Source of the DNA: Pseudomonas benzenivorans
Lineage (GTDB): Bacteria > Pseudomonadota > Gammaproteobacteria > Pseudomonadales > Pseudomonadaceae
Reading direction: 5' to 3'
NCBI RefSeq assembly: GCF_033547155.1
Contig: NZ_CP137892.1
Coordinates: 1,054,001 to 1,118,000 of the forward strand
DNA: 64,000 bases
How positions within the stretch are numbered: the stretch's first letter is position 1; each line of letters starts with the position of its first letter. Below the pieces are notes generated by a model, which ran no database searches, had not been told where the DNA came from, and saw only the letters and a program-made list of their open reading frames with translations. A program made the translations under genes and the position numbers. Shown piece by piece: positions 7,538-16,829 of the stretch.

Positions 7538-8530
7538 ATGATAGGCAAAGGCGTAGCCCCCCGGCAGCGGATGCCTTGGGTCTGGTTGATCGCCGCCGCG
7601 GCGCTGCTCGCCGTCACGGCGCTGTCCTACGGCCGCCCCGCCGCCGCGGAGCGCTGGGGCGCCGATTACTTCCCCAACGTGCCGCTGGTCACCCAGGACG
7701 GCAAGCGCGTGCGCCTCTATGACGACCTGCTCAAGGGCAAGGCGGTGGTGATCAACGTGATCTACACCCACTGCCAGGACAAATGCCCGCTCGGCACCGC
7801 CAAGCTGGCCCAGGTGCAGCGCCTGCTTGGCGACAAGGTGGGGAGAGAGATCTTCTTCTACTCGCTCAGCATCGACCCCGAGCGCGACAGCCCCGCGGTG
7901 CTCAAGGCCTACGCCGAGCGCTTCCGGGTCGGCCCCGGCTGGCTGTTCCTTACCGGCGAGCCAGCGGACATCGCCCTGGTGCAGAAGAAGCTGGGGCTCT
8001 GGTCGCGCACCGACGCCGCCGACCCGGATGGCCACCTGACCGGCCTGATGATCGGCAACGAGCCGAGCGGCCAGTGGATGCGCCAGTCCGGGCTGGACAA
8101 CCCGCAGTTCCTCGCCACGCGGCTGAGCAGCTTCCTCCTCGGCTGGCAGCGGCAAACCGCGGCGGCCGAGCCCGGCTATGACGCCGCCGCACCGATCGAC
8201 GGGCTGGATGCCGGCGGCTACCTGTTCCGTACCCGCTGCGCCGCCTGTCACACCATAGGCGGCGGCGACGCCCTGGGGCCGGACCTGCTGGGCGTCACCG
8301 CGCGCCGCGAACGGGCCTGGCTGCAGCGCTTCATCCAGGCGCCGGACCAGCTGCTGGCGCAGCGCGACCCGATCGCCGTGGAGCTGTTCGCCCGCTTCAA
8401 CCAGGTGCGCATGCCCAACCTCTGGCTGGGCGACGGCGATGTGGAGGCGCTGCTCCAGTTCCTCGAAGCCCAGGGTGCTGCGCGCGCCGGAGCACCCGCC
8501 GGGAATTCACCAGTGCTCCGCCAGGAGTAA
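7538..8530 (+). CDS. SCO1/SenC–cytochrome c fusion protein
   Basis: 330-residue membrane-anchored or secreted protein. Residues 12-32 are a hydrophobic export segment. A SCO thioredoxin-fold domain follows, with the copper-binding Cys79 and Cys83 (HCQDKCPL) and His166 (DGHLTG). After a linker comes a c-type cytochrome domain with heme motif CAACH (234-238) and likely axial Met292 (VRMPNL). SCO proteins load copper sites or act as thiol reductases, and the cytochrome could accept or donate electrons. Lying between an oxidase and another exported protein, it may metallate the oxidase and couple it to the respiratory chain. That role is inference. Confidence 0.9.
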   Translation: MIGKGVAPRQRMPWVWLIAAAALLAVTALSYGRPAAAERWGADYFPNVPLVTQDGKRVRLYDDLLKGKAVVINVIYTHCQDKCPLGTAKLAQVQRLLGDKVGREIFFYSLSIDPERDSPAVLKAYAERFRVGPGWLFLTGEPADIALVQKKLGLWSRTDAADPDGHLTGLMIGNEPSGQWMRQSGLDNPQFLATRLSSFLLGWQRQTAAAEPGYDAAAPIDGLDAGGYLFRTRCAACHTIGGGDALGPDLLGVTARRERAWLQRFIQAPDQLLAQRDPIAVELFARFNQVRMPNLWLGDGDVEALLQFLEAQGAARAGAPAGNSPVLRQE

Positions 8531-8540
8531 GGAGGCCGAG

Positions 8541-9053
8541 ATGAACATCCGTCGTGTCAGACTCACAGTTCCCCTGCTCGCCCTAGCCGGGGCGGCCGCC
8601 GGCCTGCTCTCTCGCTCCGCCGGCGCCGCGCCCTCGCAGCCACAGCCGCAGTCGTTCGCGCGGCGGGAAAGCCTGCTGGTCGTGCCCATCGCCGGCAGCC
8701 TCGACGGCGAGCCGGAGGACATCGAGCTCCAGGGCCGGGCGAAGATCAGGAGCACCGCCTTCACCGATGCCGACCTGGGCGAACCGCCCGGGGTGCTGCT
8801 GGCCATCGACTTTCTCAACGTCATCGGCGTCGGCGAATCGACCGGCACGCGCTACTTCGTCCACGGCGAACACACCGTGGTGCGCCGGCTGCGCGAGAGC
8901 GACCGGGTGGAGCTGAGCTTCCCCATCAGCCCGGTGGGTGCCAGGGAAACCGCGGCGACGCGCGCGGTGCGGGCCGCCTTCGAACTGAGCTTCGATCTCG
9001 ACAACGGGAAATTGCAGGCGGCCACGGCTAGGTTCTCCAGCCCCGAGAGTTAG
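8541..9053 (+). CDS. exported protein of unknown function, oxidase operon
   Basis: 170 residues, starting 11 bases after the fusion gene with AAGGAGG before the ATG, so it is translationally part of the oxidase operon. An N-terminal signal (MNIRRVRLTVPLLALAGAAAG, then SRSAGAA) implies export, and the paired arginines make a weak Tat-like signal. The mature part is beta-rich by eye with no cysteines and no metal-binding clusters. I recognise no family. Candidates are a structural partner or chaperone for the oxidase. Confidence 0.8.
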   Translation: MNIRRVRLTVPLLALAGAAAGLLSRSAGAAPSQPQPQSFARRESLLVVPIAGSLDGEPEDIELQGRAKIRSTAFTDADLGEPPGVLLAIDFLNVIGVGESTGTRYFVHGEHTVVRRLRESDRVELSFPISPVGARETAATRAVRAAFELSFDLDNGKLQAATARFSSPES

Positions 9054-9172
9054 GTGCACCAGCCGGACACTCAGCAGTTGTGCCACAAACAGTCAGCGGA
9101 GCCTTGCTGCTGTGCGCAGTGGCAGGCGCTACGCAGCAGGGGGGGGCGCTGGTGACTCGGCGCACAGGTCGA

Positions 9173-9901
9173 TCAGCCGCGCTCGCGCACCCAGAACAGC
9201 GTGGCGCCGGCCACCGCCGCCGGCATCATCAGGATGTTCAGCCCCGGTACCAGCAGTGCGGCGTAGGTGATGCCGCCGAAGCCCAGGCTCTGCCAGCGCT
9301 TCTCGCGCAGCCAGGCGAGCATGTCCTGCCAGCTCATCTTGTTGTTGTCCGCCGGGTAGTCGATATATTGGATGGCCATCATCCACACGCCGAACAGCAG
9401 CCACAGCGGAGCGGCCACCAGGTTGACCACCGGGATGAAGGTGAGGATCAGCAGGCCGATGGCCCGCGGCAGGAAGTAGGCCAGCTTGCGCGCCTCGCGG
9501 CCGAGGGTGCGCGGCACCATGGCCAGCAGTTCGGCCCAGCTGAAGGGCGGGAAGTTGTCCTGGCCGCGCACCACCACCTCGACCTTCTCGGCGAGGAAGC
9601 CGTTGAACGGCGCGGCGATCACATTGGCCAGCATGGTGAAGCTGAAGAACACCATCAGCAGCACCAGCACCACGAACAGCGGCCAGAGCAGGTATTCGAG
9701 GAAGCTCAACCAGTCCGGCAGGTTCGGCATGAAGGTGTCGACCCAGCCGCCGAACTGCTGCACGGCGAAACCGACCAGGGCGGCGAACAGCAGCAGGTTG
9801 ATCGTCAGGGGCAACAGCACGAACAGTCGCAGGCCGGGGCTGAGCACCAGTTTCAGGCCTTCGCCGAGGTACTGCGGGCCGGATAGCACGGGAGCAGGCA
9901 T
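9173..9901 (-). CDS. cysZ: sulfate transporter CysZ
   Basis: 242-residue inner-membrane protein matching CysZ, which imports sulfate for cysteine synthesis. Typical features are [25 protein letters not shown] at the N terminus, [17 protein letters not shown] after the second membrane region, and the C-terminal [12 protein letters not shown]...[32 protein letters not shown]. Length is normal. It is convergent with the oxidase operon and divergent from trxB. Confidence 0.95.
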   Translation of the reverse strand: MPAPVLSGPQYLGEGLKLVLSPGLRLFVLLPLTINLLLFAALVGFAVQQFGGWVDTFMPNLPDWLSFLEYLLWPLFVVLVLLMVFFSFTMLANVIAAPFNGFLAEKVEVVVRGQDNFPPFSWAELLAMVPRTLGREARKLAYFLPRAIGLLILTFIPVVNLVAAPLWLLFGVWMMAIQYIDYPADNNKMSWQDMLAWLREKRWQSLGFGGITYAALLVPGLNILMMPAAVAGATLFWVRERG

Positions 9902-9920
9902 GGGATTCTCCGCCAGGTGA

Positions 9921-11099
<1,179 letters not shown>

Positions 11100-11113
11100 G
11101 GCGAGCGTGACGA

Positions 11114-11142
11114 AAAAGCCCCGCATATGGCGGGGCTTTTTT
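11114..11142 (+). terminator. Rho-independent terminator after trxB
   Basis: Stem AAAAGCCCCGC (11114-11124) and GCGGGGCTTTT (11130-11140) with a 5-nt loop and a terminal T-run. The A-rich 5' arm makes it usable in both directions, so it could also end the convergent hopJ-like transcript. Confidence 0.9.
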
Positions 11143-11179
11143 CTGCGCGTTTTCTGCGCGTAGGAGCTGGTCCGGGGGC

Positions 11180-11521
11180 TCAGTCCTTGCGCCGGAGGGG
11201 CTCACGCTCGAAACGCACGCCGGCCAGGCCGCTGTCCATCAGCGCGCGGATATTGCCGTGGTCGTTGCCGTCCGGGGTGGCCAGCACGCTGCGATAGTGC
11301 TCGCCGAAGCACAGCAGGGTCTCTTCCAGGCTCAGGCCTTCGAGCAGGGCCAGGCCCAGGGTCTTGCACGAGCCCTCGTTCTGCCCCGCGGCGTTCTCCA
11401 GTGTGCCGTTACGGAAGACACTGGGCTGGTAGTGGTAGTGCGCCTCGATGAAGGCCAGGGTCTCGGCGAAGGCGAAGTGTTCGCCGCGCAGACGGGCGCG
11501 GAAGTCGTTCAGCGCGCTCAT
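11180..11521 (-). CDS. HopJ-family protein
   Basis: 113 residues matching the HopJ type III effector family (LEEFIEAHYHYQP-type core, here FAETLAFIEAHYHYQPSVFRNG, then NEGSCKTLGLALLEGLSLEETLLCFGEHYR and GNIRALM). The family is widespread in bacteria without type III secretion, and no secretion genes are near, so a housekeeping role is more likely than effector activity. Its ATG overlaps the DUF1244 stop by four bases (ATGA), indicating translational coupling. Confidence 0.88.
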   Translation of the reverse strand: MSALNDFRARLRGEHFAFAETLAFIEAHYHYQPSVFRNGTLENAAGQNEGSCKTLGLALLEGLSLEETLLCFGEHYRSVLATPDGNDHGNIRALMDSGLAGVRFEREPLRRKD

Positions 11522-11811
11522 TTCTGCTTGCCCTTGTCGAAGGCCGCCTGCTGCTCGGCGCTGGCTTCCTTCTGGTGCTTGGCCTTCCACTCGGCATAGG
11601 GCATGCCGTAGATCTCTTCGCGGGCCTGGTCCGGACTGAGCGGCAGGCCGAGGTCGTCGGCGGCGGCCTTGTACCACTTGGACAGGCAGTTGCGGCAGAA
11701 GCCGGCCAGGTTCATCAGGTCGATGTTCTGCACGTCTGGGCGGCTGCGCAGGTGCTGGACCAGGCTGCGGAAGGCCGCAGCCTCGAGTTCGAGGCGTTCT
11801 TGTTCGGTCAT
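11518..11811 (-). CDS. DUF1244 family protein
   Basis: 97 residues, a close fit to DUF1244: AAFRSLVQHLRSRPDVQNIDLMNLAGFCRNCLSKWY near the N terminus and AREEIYGMPYAEWKAKHQ later. Two conserved cysteines (FCRNC) could bind metal. Function unknown. It is upstream of and coupled to the hopJ-like gene, a pairing I recall from other Pseudomonas genomes. The ATG at 11811 fits the family start better than the longer frame to 11898. Confidence 0.88.
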   Translation of the reverse strand: MTEQERLELEAAAFRSLVQHLRSRPDVQNIDLMNLAGFCRNCLSKWYKAAADDLGLPLSPDQAREEIYGMPYAEWKAKHQKEASAEQQAAFDKGKQK

Positions 11812-11919
11812 GGCAATGCTCTCGGGGACTGGCTGGAGAGGGACGTCGCCGATGATAAGAGTCCACCGGCCGCCCGGCAATGGCCCGCTTGCGTGCAAGG
11901 CCGGGCGGTCTGCCGGGCC

Positions 11920-12297
11920 TCAGCGGTGCCCGGCCAGGGTGATCGACACCGACTCGGCGAAGCGCAGGGCGTGGGGCTTGTCGACCTCCACCTCGGCATA
12001 GCGCACGGCGGCGTGTTCCATCACCAGGTCGAGAATCTCCTGGGTCAGGCGTTCGAGCAGGGCGAAGCGGTTGCCCTCGACGTGCTGGATGATCGCCTTG
12101 GTGATGGTGCGGTAGTTCAGCGCGTGGTCGATGTCGTTGCCCTGCACCGCATCCACCGCCGGGTAGAGGATGGTCAGGTTGATCAGCACGTCCTGCTTGT
12201 TGTTGATCTCCTCCTCCTTGATGCCGATATAGGTGCGCAGGCGCAGGTCCTTGACCCGAATGCGCGCCATTCCCGGTTCCAGTCGCGGCATGGTCAT
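11920..12297 (-). CDS. folX: dihydroneopterin triphosphate 2'-epimerase FolX
   Basis: About 123-125 residues. It matches FolX rather than Fol[27 protein letters not shown] near the start and [30 protein letters not shown] in the middle. FolX converts 7,8-dihydroneopterin triphosphate to the monapterin epimer on the way to tetrahydromonapterin, the Pseudomonas phenylalanine hydroxylase cofactor. The ATG at 12297 overlaps the folE stop by four bases; a second in-frame ATG at 12291 is possible. It is the last gene of folM-folE-folX. Confidence 0.93.
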   Translation of the reverse strand: MTMPRLEPGMARIRVKDLRLRTYIGIKEEEINNKQDVLINLTILYPAVDAVQGNDIDHALNYRTITKAIIQHVEGNRFALLERLTQEILDLVMEHAAVRYAEVEVDKPHALRFAESVSITLAGHR

Positions 12298-12854
12298 TTG
12301 CTCCGTCCAATCAGTTGCAGGAATTCCTGGCGGGTGTTGCTCGAGTCGCGGAAGGCGCCGAGCATCACCGAGGTACTCATCAGCGAGTTCTGCTTCTCCA
12401 CTCCGCGCATCATCATGCACATGTGCTGGGCTTCGATCACCACCGCCACGCCGGCGGCATTGGTGACCTGCTGCACCGCCTCGGCGATCTGCCGGGTGAG
12501 GTTCTCCTGGATCTGCAGGCGGCGGGCGAACATGTCGACGATTCGCGCCACCTTGGACAGGCCCAGCACCTTGCCGGTGGGGATGTAGGCGACATGGGCC
12601 TTGCCGATGAACGGCAGCAGGTGGTGCTCGCACAGCGAATACAGCTCGACGTCCCTGACCATCACCATCTCGTCGTTGTCGGAGGCGAACAGGGCGCCGT
12701 TGACCACCTCCTCGAGGCAGGTCTGGTAGCCGTGACAGAGGTACTGCATGGCCTTGGCCGCGCGTTTGGGCGTGTCCAGCAGGCCTTCGCGGTCGGGGTT
12801 CTCGCCGACACCGATGAGGATCTCGCGGTAGTGATCGGGCATTTCTCGCTTCAT
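12294..12854 (-). CDS. folE: GTP cyclohydrolase I
   Basis: 186-residue FolE type I enzyme, converting GTP to 7,8-dihydroneopterin triphosphate. Zinc ligands are Cys75 and His78 in [10 protein letters not shown] and Cys146 in [11 protein letters not shown]. Other signatures are [26 protein letters not shown]. It lies between folM (23 bases upstream) and folX (4-base overlap), so it is likely the monapterin-dedicated or stress/light-controlled paralogue rather than the only folE of the genome. That last point is inference. Confidence 0.95.
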   Translation of the reverse strand: MKREMPDHYREILIGVGENPDREGLLDTPKRAAKAMQYLCHGYQTCLEEVVNGALFASDNDEMVMVRDVELYSLCEHHLLPFIGKAHVAYIPTGKVLGLSKVARIVDMFARRLQIQENLTRQIAEAVQQVTNAAGVAVVIEAQHMCMMMRGVEKQNSLMSTSVMLGAFRDSSNTRQEFLQLIGRSK

Positions 12855-12876
12855 CGTAGGGTCCTCGCGGCGCGTC

Positions 12877-13587
12877 TCACTTGAGGTGGCGGCCGCCGTT
12901 GACGGTGAGGGTGGTGCCGGTCACGTAGGGGTTGTCCAGCAGGTAACGCAGGCTCTGATAGATCACCTGCGGTCCGGGTTCGATGCCCAGGGCGGATTTT
13001 GCCAGGGTCTTGGCGCGATACTCGGCGTCGTCCTCGGGGTTGAACAGGATCAGCGCCGGGGCGATGCCGTTGACCTTGATCGCCGGGGCGAACTGGGCGG
13101 CGAAGGACAGGGTCAGGCTGTCCAGCCCGGCCTTGCTGGCGCAGTAGGCCGGGCGCTTGGCGCTGCCCTTGCGCGCCACATCGTCGCTGATGTGGACGAT
13201 GTCCGCCGGCGTCGAGCGGTGCAGCAGTTCGGCGCAGTGCAGGTTGATCAGGTAGGGCGCCAGCATGTGTACGCTGAACATCTTCTGGAATACCGCGGCT
13301 TCCTGTCCCGGGGGGGCGCTCAGCCAGGCCGAGGCATTGTGCACGATGGCGCGCAGGCTGTCGGTGTGCTGTTTCAGCCGCTCGATGAAGGCGAGGATGC
13401 CGGCCTCGTCGGCGAAGTCCGCCGCTAGCGTCAGGGCACCGCGGGCGCGCAGGCGCTGCAGGCTCTCCCGTTCGCTGCGGTAGCTGACGATCACGGCGTG
13501 GCCCTCGTCGAGCAGGCGCTCGGCGCAGTAGAGGCCGACACGTTGGCTGGCGCCGGTGATCAGAATGGGGGCTTGACTCGGGCTCAT
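12877..13587 (-). CDS. folM: dihydromonapterin reductase FolM
   Basis: 236-residue short-chain dehydrogenase. It shows the cofactor loop [26 protein letters not shown], and the catalytic YCASKAG (YxxxK). FolM reduces dihydromonapterin, completing the tetrahydromonapterin pathway begun by the adjacent folE and folX. I chose the ATG at 13587 ([14 protein letters not shown]). The frame is open to 13620, but that part is not family-like. It is the first gene of the operon and divergent from the LitR-like regulator, sharing a 420-bp intergenic region with TTGTAC motifs. Confidence 0.9.
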   Translation of the reverse strand: MSPSQAPILITGASQRVGLYCAERLLDEGHAVIVSYRSERESLQRLRARGALTLAADFADEAGILAFIERLKQHTDSLRAIVHNASAWLSAPPGQEAAVFQKMFSVHMLAPYLINLHCAELLHRSTPADIVHISDDVARKGSAKRPAYCASKAGLDSLTLSFAAQFAPAIKVNGIAPALILFNPEDDAEYRAKTLAKSALGIEPGPQVIYQSLRYLLDNPYVTGTTLTVNGGRHLK

Positions 13588-14007
13588 GCTCGGCTCGGGC
13601 TGGTGACGGGGCCTGGGCACCTGGGCGATGGAGGCGTGCGTCGACTGAATCTGAAACGAAGTTATACCAGTGGCCGGTTTTGTACAAGCCTGGCGGATGG
13701 CTTGTGCTGGGCGTTATGGCCTGAGGATTGGCTATTTCATTGAGGGGCGTGACATTTTTGGTGAGCCCTGAGTCGCGAGTACTTGTCCTTATGTTGTACT
13801 AAATGCTCTTTGTGTATAGGTTTTTGGGCCGTGGAGTGCGCCTGCTGCCCTGGCCGATGCTCGGCCGGCTCTCCGGCTCGCGAGGGCCGGTGTCGAATGG
13901 CGTGGGCTCATCCTGACCCGCGTCCCGGTTCTGTATAGATTTTGTCCAGGGTTGCGTGCCGGGAGCTGGGTTACAATGCAGGCAATCCTTTCGTCGCGAT
14001 AGCTCTT
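13588..14007. promoter_or_regulatory. shared folM / MerR-gene control region with TTGTAC motifs
   Basis: This 420-bp divergent region holds TTTTGTACAA (13678-13687, with the palindrome TTGTACAA), the inverted pair AGTAC (13778-13782)/GTACT (13796-13800), which includes a second TTGTAC, and TTCTGTATAG near 13929. On the minus strand TTGTAC is followed 15 bases later by TATAAC, a plausible folM promoter. MerR proteins of the LitR/CarH/MlrA type bind TGTAC-containing sites, so these may be operators of the adjacent regulator. This is a pattern match only. Confidence 0.45.
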
Positions 14008-14958
14008 ATGTCCGATCTCGCCGGTGCTCCGTCCCTCGCGTCCAGTGGCCTCAAGCAGGAAGAGTTGTTCCCCATTCGCGAAGTCGCGCGCCTGACCGGG
14101 GTCAACCCGGTGACGTTGCGCGCCTGGGAGCGGCGCTACGGCTTGATCCAGCCGACCCGCACCGAGAGCGGTCATCGCCTGTATTCGCAGGCGGATATCG
14201 AGTCGGTGCGCAGCATCCTGGCATGGATCGAACGCGGCGTGGCGGTCAGCAAGGTCGGCAAGATACTCGCCAAGAGCGGCGCGTCGAAGGCCGCCGCGCC
14301 GGACTACCCGCAGGCCGGCTCGGGGGAATGGGCGGACTGGCAGGTGCAGTTGCGCCGGGCGGTCGCCGCCTTCGACGAGCCCGGCCTCGATCGCCTGTAT
14401 GGCCAGGTGTTTTCCTGCTATCCGCCGCCTGTGGTGTTCCAGGACGTGCTGCTGCCGCTGTGGCAGGAGCTGTTGATCCGCCAGGACGATTACGGCCAGA
14501 CCAGCGAGTGGTTGTTCCTCGACACCTTCCTGCGCGGCCGCGTCCTGCAGCGCCTGCAGAACCTTCGTTGCCAGGCCGGGGAGCGGGTGCTGCTGGCGGC
14601 GTTGCCCGGTCACTGCCGGGAGCTCGAGCTGCTGGTGGCCGGCCTGCTGCTGAGCGGCCCGGAGGTGGCGGTGAGCGTGCTGGGGTTGGGGCAGCCGCTG
14701 GAGGAGCTGACACTGGTCTGCGACAAGATGCAGCCGCAGGCGCTGGTGCTGTTCAGCAACCAGCCGCCGAGCAGCGACCTGCCGCGTCAGCTGTCGCGCC
14801 TGGCCTTGGCGCTGGATTGTCCGTTGCTGTTGGCCGGCGATGGCGCGGACCTGGCCGAAGAGAGCCTGCGCGGCTCGCCGGTCGCCTGCCTGGGCAACGA
14901 GGGGCGCCTGATGCAGCGGCGTCTGCAGCAGTTCCTCGCCGGTCACCTGGATACCTGA
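14008..14958 (+). CDS. MerR-family regulator, LitR class II-like (B12 site degenerate)
   Basis: 316 residues. An N-terminal MerR helix-turn-helix (FPIREVARLTGVNPVTLRAWERRYGLI, residues 21-47) and GHRLYS wing lead to a C-terminal domain shaped like the cobalamin-binding region of CarH/LitR (about 120-316). The expected B12 contacts are missing: the CarH EEH-type site reads SEW (166-168), and the GERHEIG lower-ligand His motif reads GHCRELE. This fits B12-independent (class II) LitR proteins of Pseudomonas, which are reported to work with short LOV proteins. A short LOV gene lies 0.7 kb away. Likely targets are the divergent folM operon and itself, by inference. Confidence 0.85.
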   Translation: MSDLAGAPSLASSGLKQEELFPIREVARLTGVNPVTLRAWERRYGLIQPTRTESGHRLYSQADIESVRSILAWIERGVAVSKVGKILAKSGASKAAAPDYPQAGSGEWADWQVQLRRAVAAFDEPGLDRLYGQVFSCYPPPVVFQDVLLPLWQELLIRQDDYGQTSEWLFLDTFLRGRVLQRLQNLRCQAGERVLLAALPGHCRELELLVAGLLLSGPEVAVSVLGLGQPLEELTLVCDKMQPQALVLFSNQPPSSDLPRQLSRLALALDCPLLLAGDGADLAEESLRGSPVACLGNEGRLMQRRLQQFLAGHLDT

Positions 14959-15016
14959 AGCCGGGGCGTCATCCGCGCCCTATGCCGCCGGCGTGCTCGC
15001 TCGGGCGAGTGCTCGA

Positions 15017-15625
15017 CTAGCTGCGATGGGCATCCGGGTAGAGCGTGCGATGCTGGTTGTAGATGAACTGCAGCAGGCGATCGCTGCCGCGTTGGTCCAA
15101 GGCCTCGAGCCGGTAGGCCAGCAGGCCGTCGCCCGTGCGGCGCACCCGCACGCCCTGGATGGCGATCGGCTTGTGTCCGGCCAGCGGCAGGATCAGGCTG
15201 AAGTGGCTGGGCGCCTTGTGCTTGCCACGATAGTCGATCAGCAGCCCATTCATCGACAGTTCGTGGACCCATAGCTCGCTGCTTTTGCCGTTGCGATGGC
15301 GCAGCGCCACGGCGGGCTCCAGGGGCAGGCGCCAGGCTCGGCTGGCCGGACCCTCGTCGAAGATCTGCGGGGTGCCGAGTTCCAGGTGTTGTTCGTGGTG
15401 GTCGTTCTCGCTCAACTGCGCGGTGAAGGTCAGGCGCTGGTTGGCGAAGTACGCCTCGATGGTCAGCGGCTGGTTGGCGGCGCAGTTGGCCAGTAACGCC
15501 ATGAGCTGCTCGCCGGCGTCGACCTGCAGGTTGGGCGTGTTCTTGCGCTTGGCCGTTGTCGGCTGGAGTTGCAGTTGCTGGATGAAGTCCCTTTCTGCCT
15601 TGGTCAGCAGAGGTTGGTTTTGCAT
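15017..15625 (-). CDS. PilZ-like domain protein
   Basis: 202 residues. The C-terminal half (about 105-190) resembles a PilZ domain: ALRHRNGKSSELWVHELSMNGLLIDY, a stretch of type RxxxR...D/NxSxxG with S-M-N-G present. The N-terminal half is unrecognised. PilZ proteins bind cyclic di-GMP, but the RxxxR motif here is weak, so nucleotide binding is uncertain. It is transcribed convergently with the LitR-like regulator and lies just downstream of the LOV gene in the same direction (56-base gap), so it may be co-transcribed with the photoreceptor. Confidence 0.65.
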   Translation of the reverse strand: MQNQPLLTKAERDFIQQLQLQPTTAKRKNTPNLQVDAGEQLMALLANCAANQPLTIEAYFANQRLTFTAQLSENDHHEQHLELGTPQIFDEGPASRAWRLPLEPAVALRHRNGKSSELWVHELSMNGLLIDYRGKHKAPSHFSLILPLAGHKPIAIQGVRVRRTGDGLLAYRLEALDQRGSDRLLQFIYNQHRTLYPDAHRS

Positions 15626-15681
15626 GGAGGCTTACTACGCAAAGGGTCTAGACCTCCTCTGACAATGAAATTCGCCTTTTG

Positions 15682-16134
15682 TTACGGCTGTGCCCGCAAC
15701 AGTGCCAGTTCGGCCTGCAGGCCGGCCAGCTGCACCTCCAGTTGCTCGACGCGCTGTTGCGCCTGGACCTGCTCGGTGACGTCCTTCTGGATGCCGATGT
15801 AATAGGTCAGCTGGTCGGCGTCGTTGAATAGCGGGGTGATCGACAGCTCGTTCCAGAACAGGCTGCCATCCTTGCGGTAGTTGCGGATGATCTGGCGGCA
15901 GGGGCGGCGGTCCTTGACCGCCTGGCGGATGATGGCCAGGCCGGGTTGCTCGCGGTCGTCGCCCTGGAGGAAACGGCAGTCCCGGTAGAGAATCTCATCG
16001 TTGCAGTAGCCGGTGAGCCGTTCGAAGGCGGGGTTGGCGTAGATGAGGATGTGGTCGTCGCCTTCCTGCTCGGCCACCACTATGCCGTCGTTCGAGGCGT
16101 CGATCACTAGTTGCAGCAGTTGGGCGTTGATCAT
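15682..16134 (-). CDS. short LOV blue-light photoreceptor
   Basis: 150 residues: a short helical N-cap, one LOV/PAS domain and a C-terminal coiled-coil helix (QVQAQQRVEQLEVQLAGLQAEL), with no output domain. The flavin-adduct cysteine is Cys53 in YRDCRFLQGDD, and Gln116 (YYIGIQKDV) is the flavin-contacting glutamine. It closely resembles the P. putida SB1-LOV type in length, numbering and sequence. Of residues 61 and 66, which tune dark recovery in those proteins, Arg61 is kept but 66 is Leu. I chose the ATG at 16134; the frame runs to 16251 without family similarity. It probably signals to the LitR-like regulator. Confidence 0.92.
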   Translation of the reverse strand: MINAQLLQLVIDASNDGIVVAEQEGDDHILIYANPAFERLTGYCNDEILYRDCRFLQGDDREQPGLAIIRQAVKDRRPCRQIIRNYRKDGSLFWNELSITPLFNDADQLTYYIGIQKDVTEQVQAQQRVEQLEVQLAGLQAELALLRAQP

Positions 16135-16237
16135 GGGGCGTATTCCAGAAGCTGATCGTTGCATTCTAAAACATCCGGATGGGCTGTCCACTTGCGGCAT
16201 AATGCCCGGCGATTTCCGCCTGTTATGGAGCTGTTCT

Positions 16238-16693
16238 ATGAAAGTCGCCATCCTGTCCGGGTCGGTTTACGGCACCGCCGAGGAAGTCGCCCGGCACGCC
16301 GAGCGCCTGTTGCAGGCCGCCGGCCTGGAAGCCTGGCATGACCCGCGCGCGAGCCTGGCCGACGTCCAGGCGTTCGCCCCCCAGGCCTTTCTGGTGGTGA
16401 CCTCCACCACCGGCATGGGCGAGCTGCCGGACAACCTGCAGCCGCTGTATTTCGCCATTCGCGACCACCTGCCGGCCTGGGGCGGGCTGCCCGGCGGGGT
16501 GATCGCCCTGGGCGACGCCAGTTACGGCGACACCTTCTGCGGCGGCGGCGAACTGGTGCGCGAGCTCTATGCCGAGCTGGGCATTCGCGAGGTCAGCGAG
16601 ATGCTGCGCCTGGATGCCAGTGAGAGCGTCACCCCGGAGAGCGACGCCGAGCCCTGGCTGGCCGACTTCTGCGCCGCGCTGCAGCGCGCCTGA
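16238..16693 (+). CDS. flavodoxin (MioC-like)
   Basis: 151-residue FMN-binding electron carrier. It shows the phosphate loop SGSVYGTAEEVARHAERLL, the STTGMGELPDNLQPLY flavin loop and ALGDASYGDTFCGGGE. The size suits short-chain flavodoxins such as MioC. It is divergent from the LOV gene across about 100 bases. A flavodoxin near folM is also found in other Pseudomonas genomes as I recall, so the linkage is not random. Confidence 0.92.
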   Translation: MKVAILSGSVYGTAEEVARHAERLLQAAGLEAWHDPRASLADVQAFAPQAFLVVTSTTGMGELPDNLQPLYFAIRDHLPAWGGLPGGVIALGDASYGDTFCGGGELVRELYAELGIREVSEMLRLDASESVTPESDAEPWLADFCAALQRA

Positions 16694-16829
16694 GCCCGTG
16701 GCCGGCCGAGTCGCGCTGGCCGCCTTGACCCGCAGGGCCACTCAGCTGGCTGGCAGGGCGACTCCCCGCCGCCGCAGGCCTCGCTAGACTCCCAGGCAGT
16801 CCATCCGAATGACTGCCAAGGAGCTCGCC

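Noticed and set aside
11180..11521. HopJ-like protein as a type III secretion effector
   Set aside because: No secretion-system genes, no chaperone and no N-terminal export-type signal; the family is widespread in non-pathogens.
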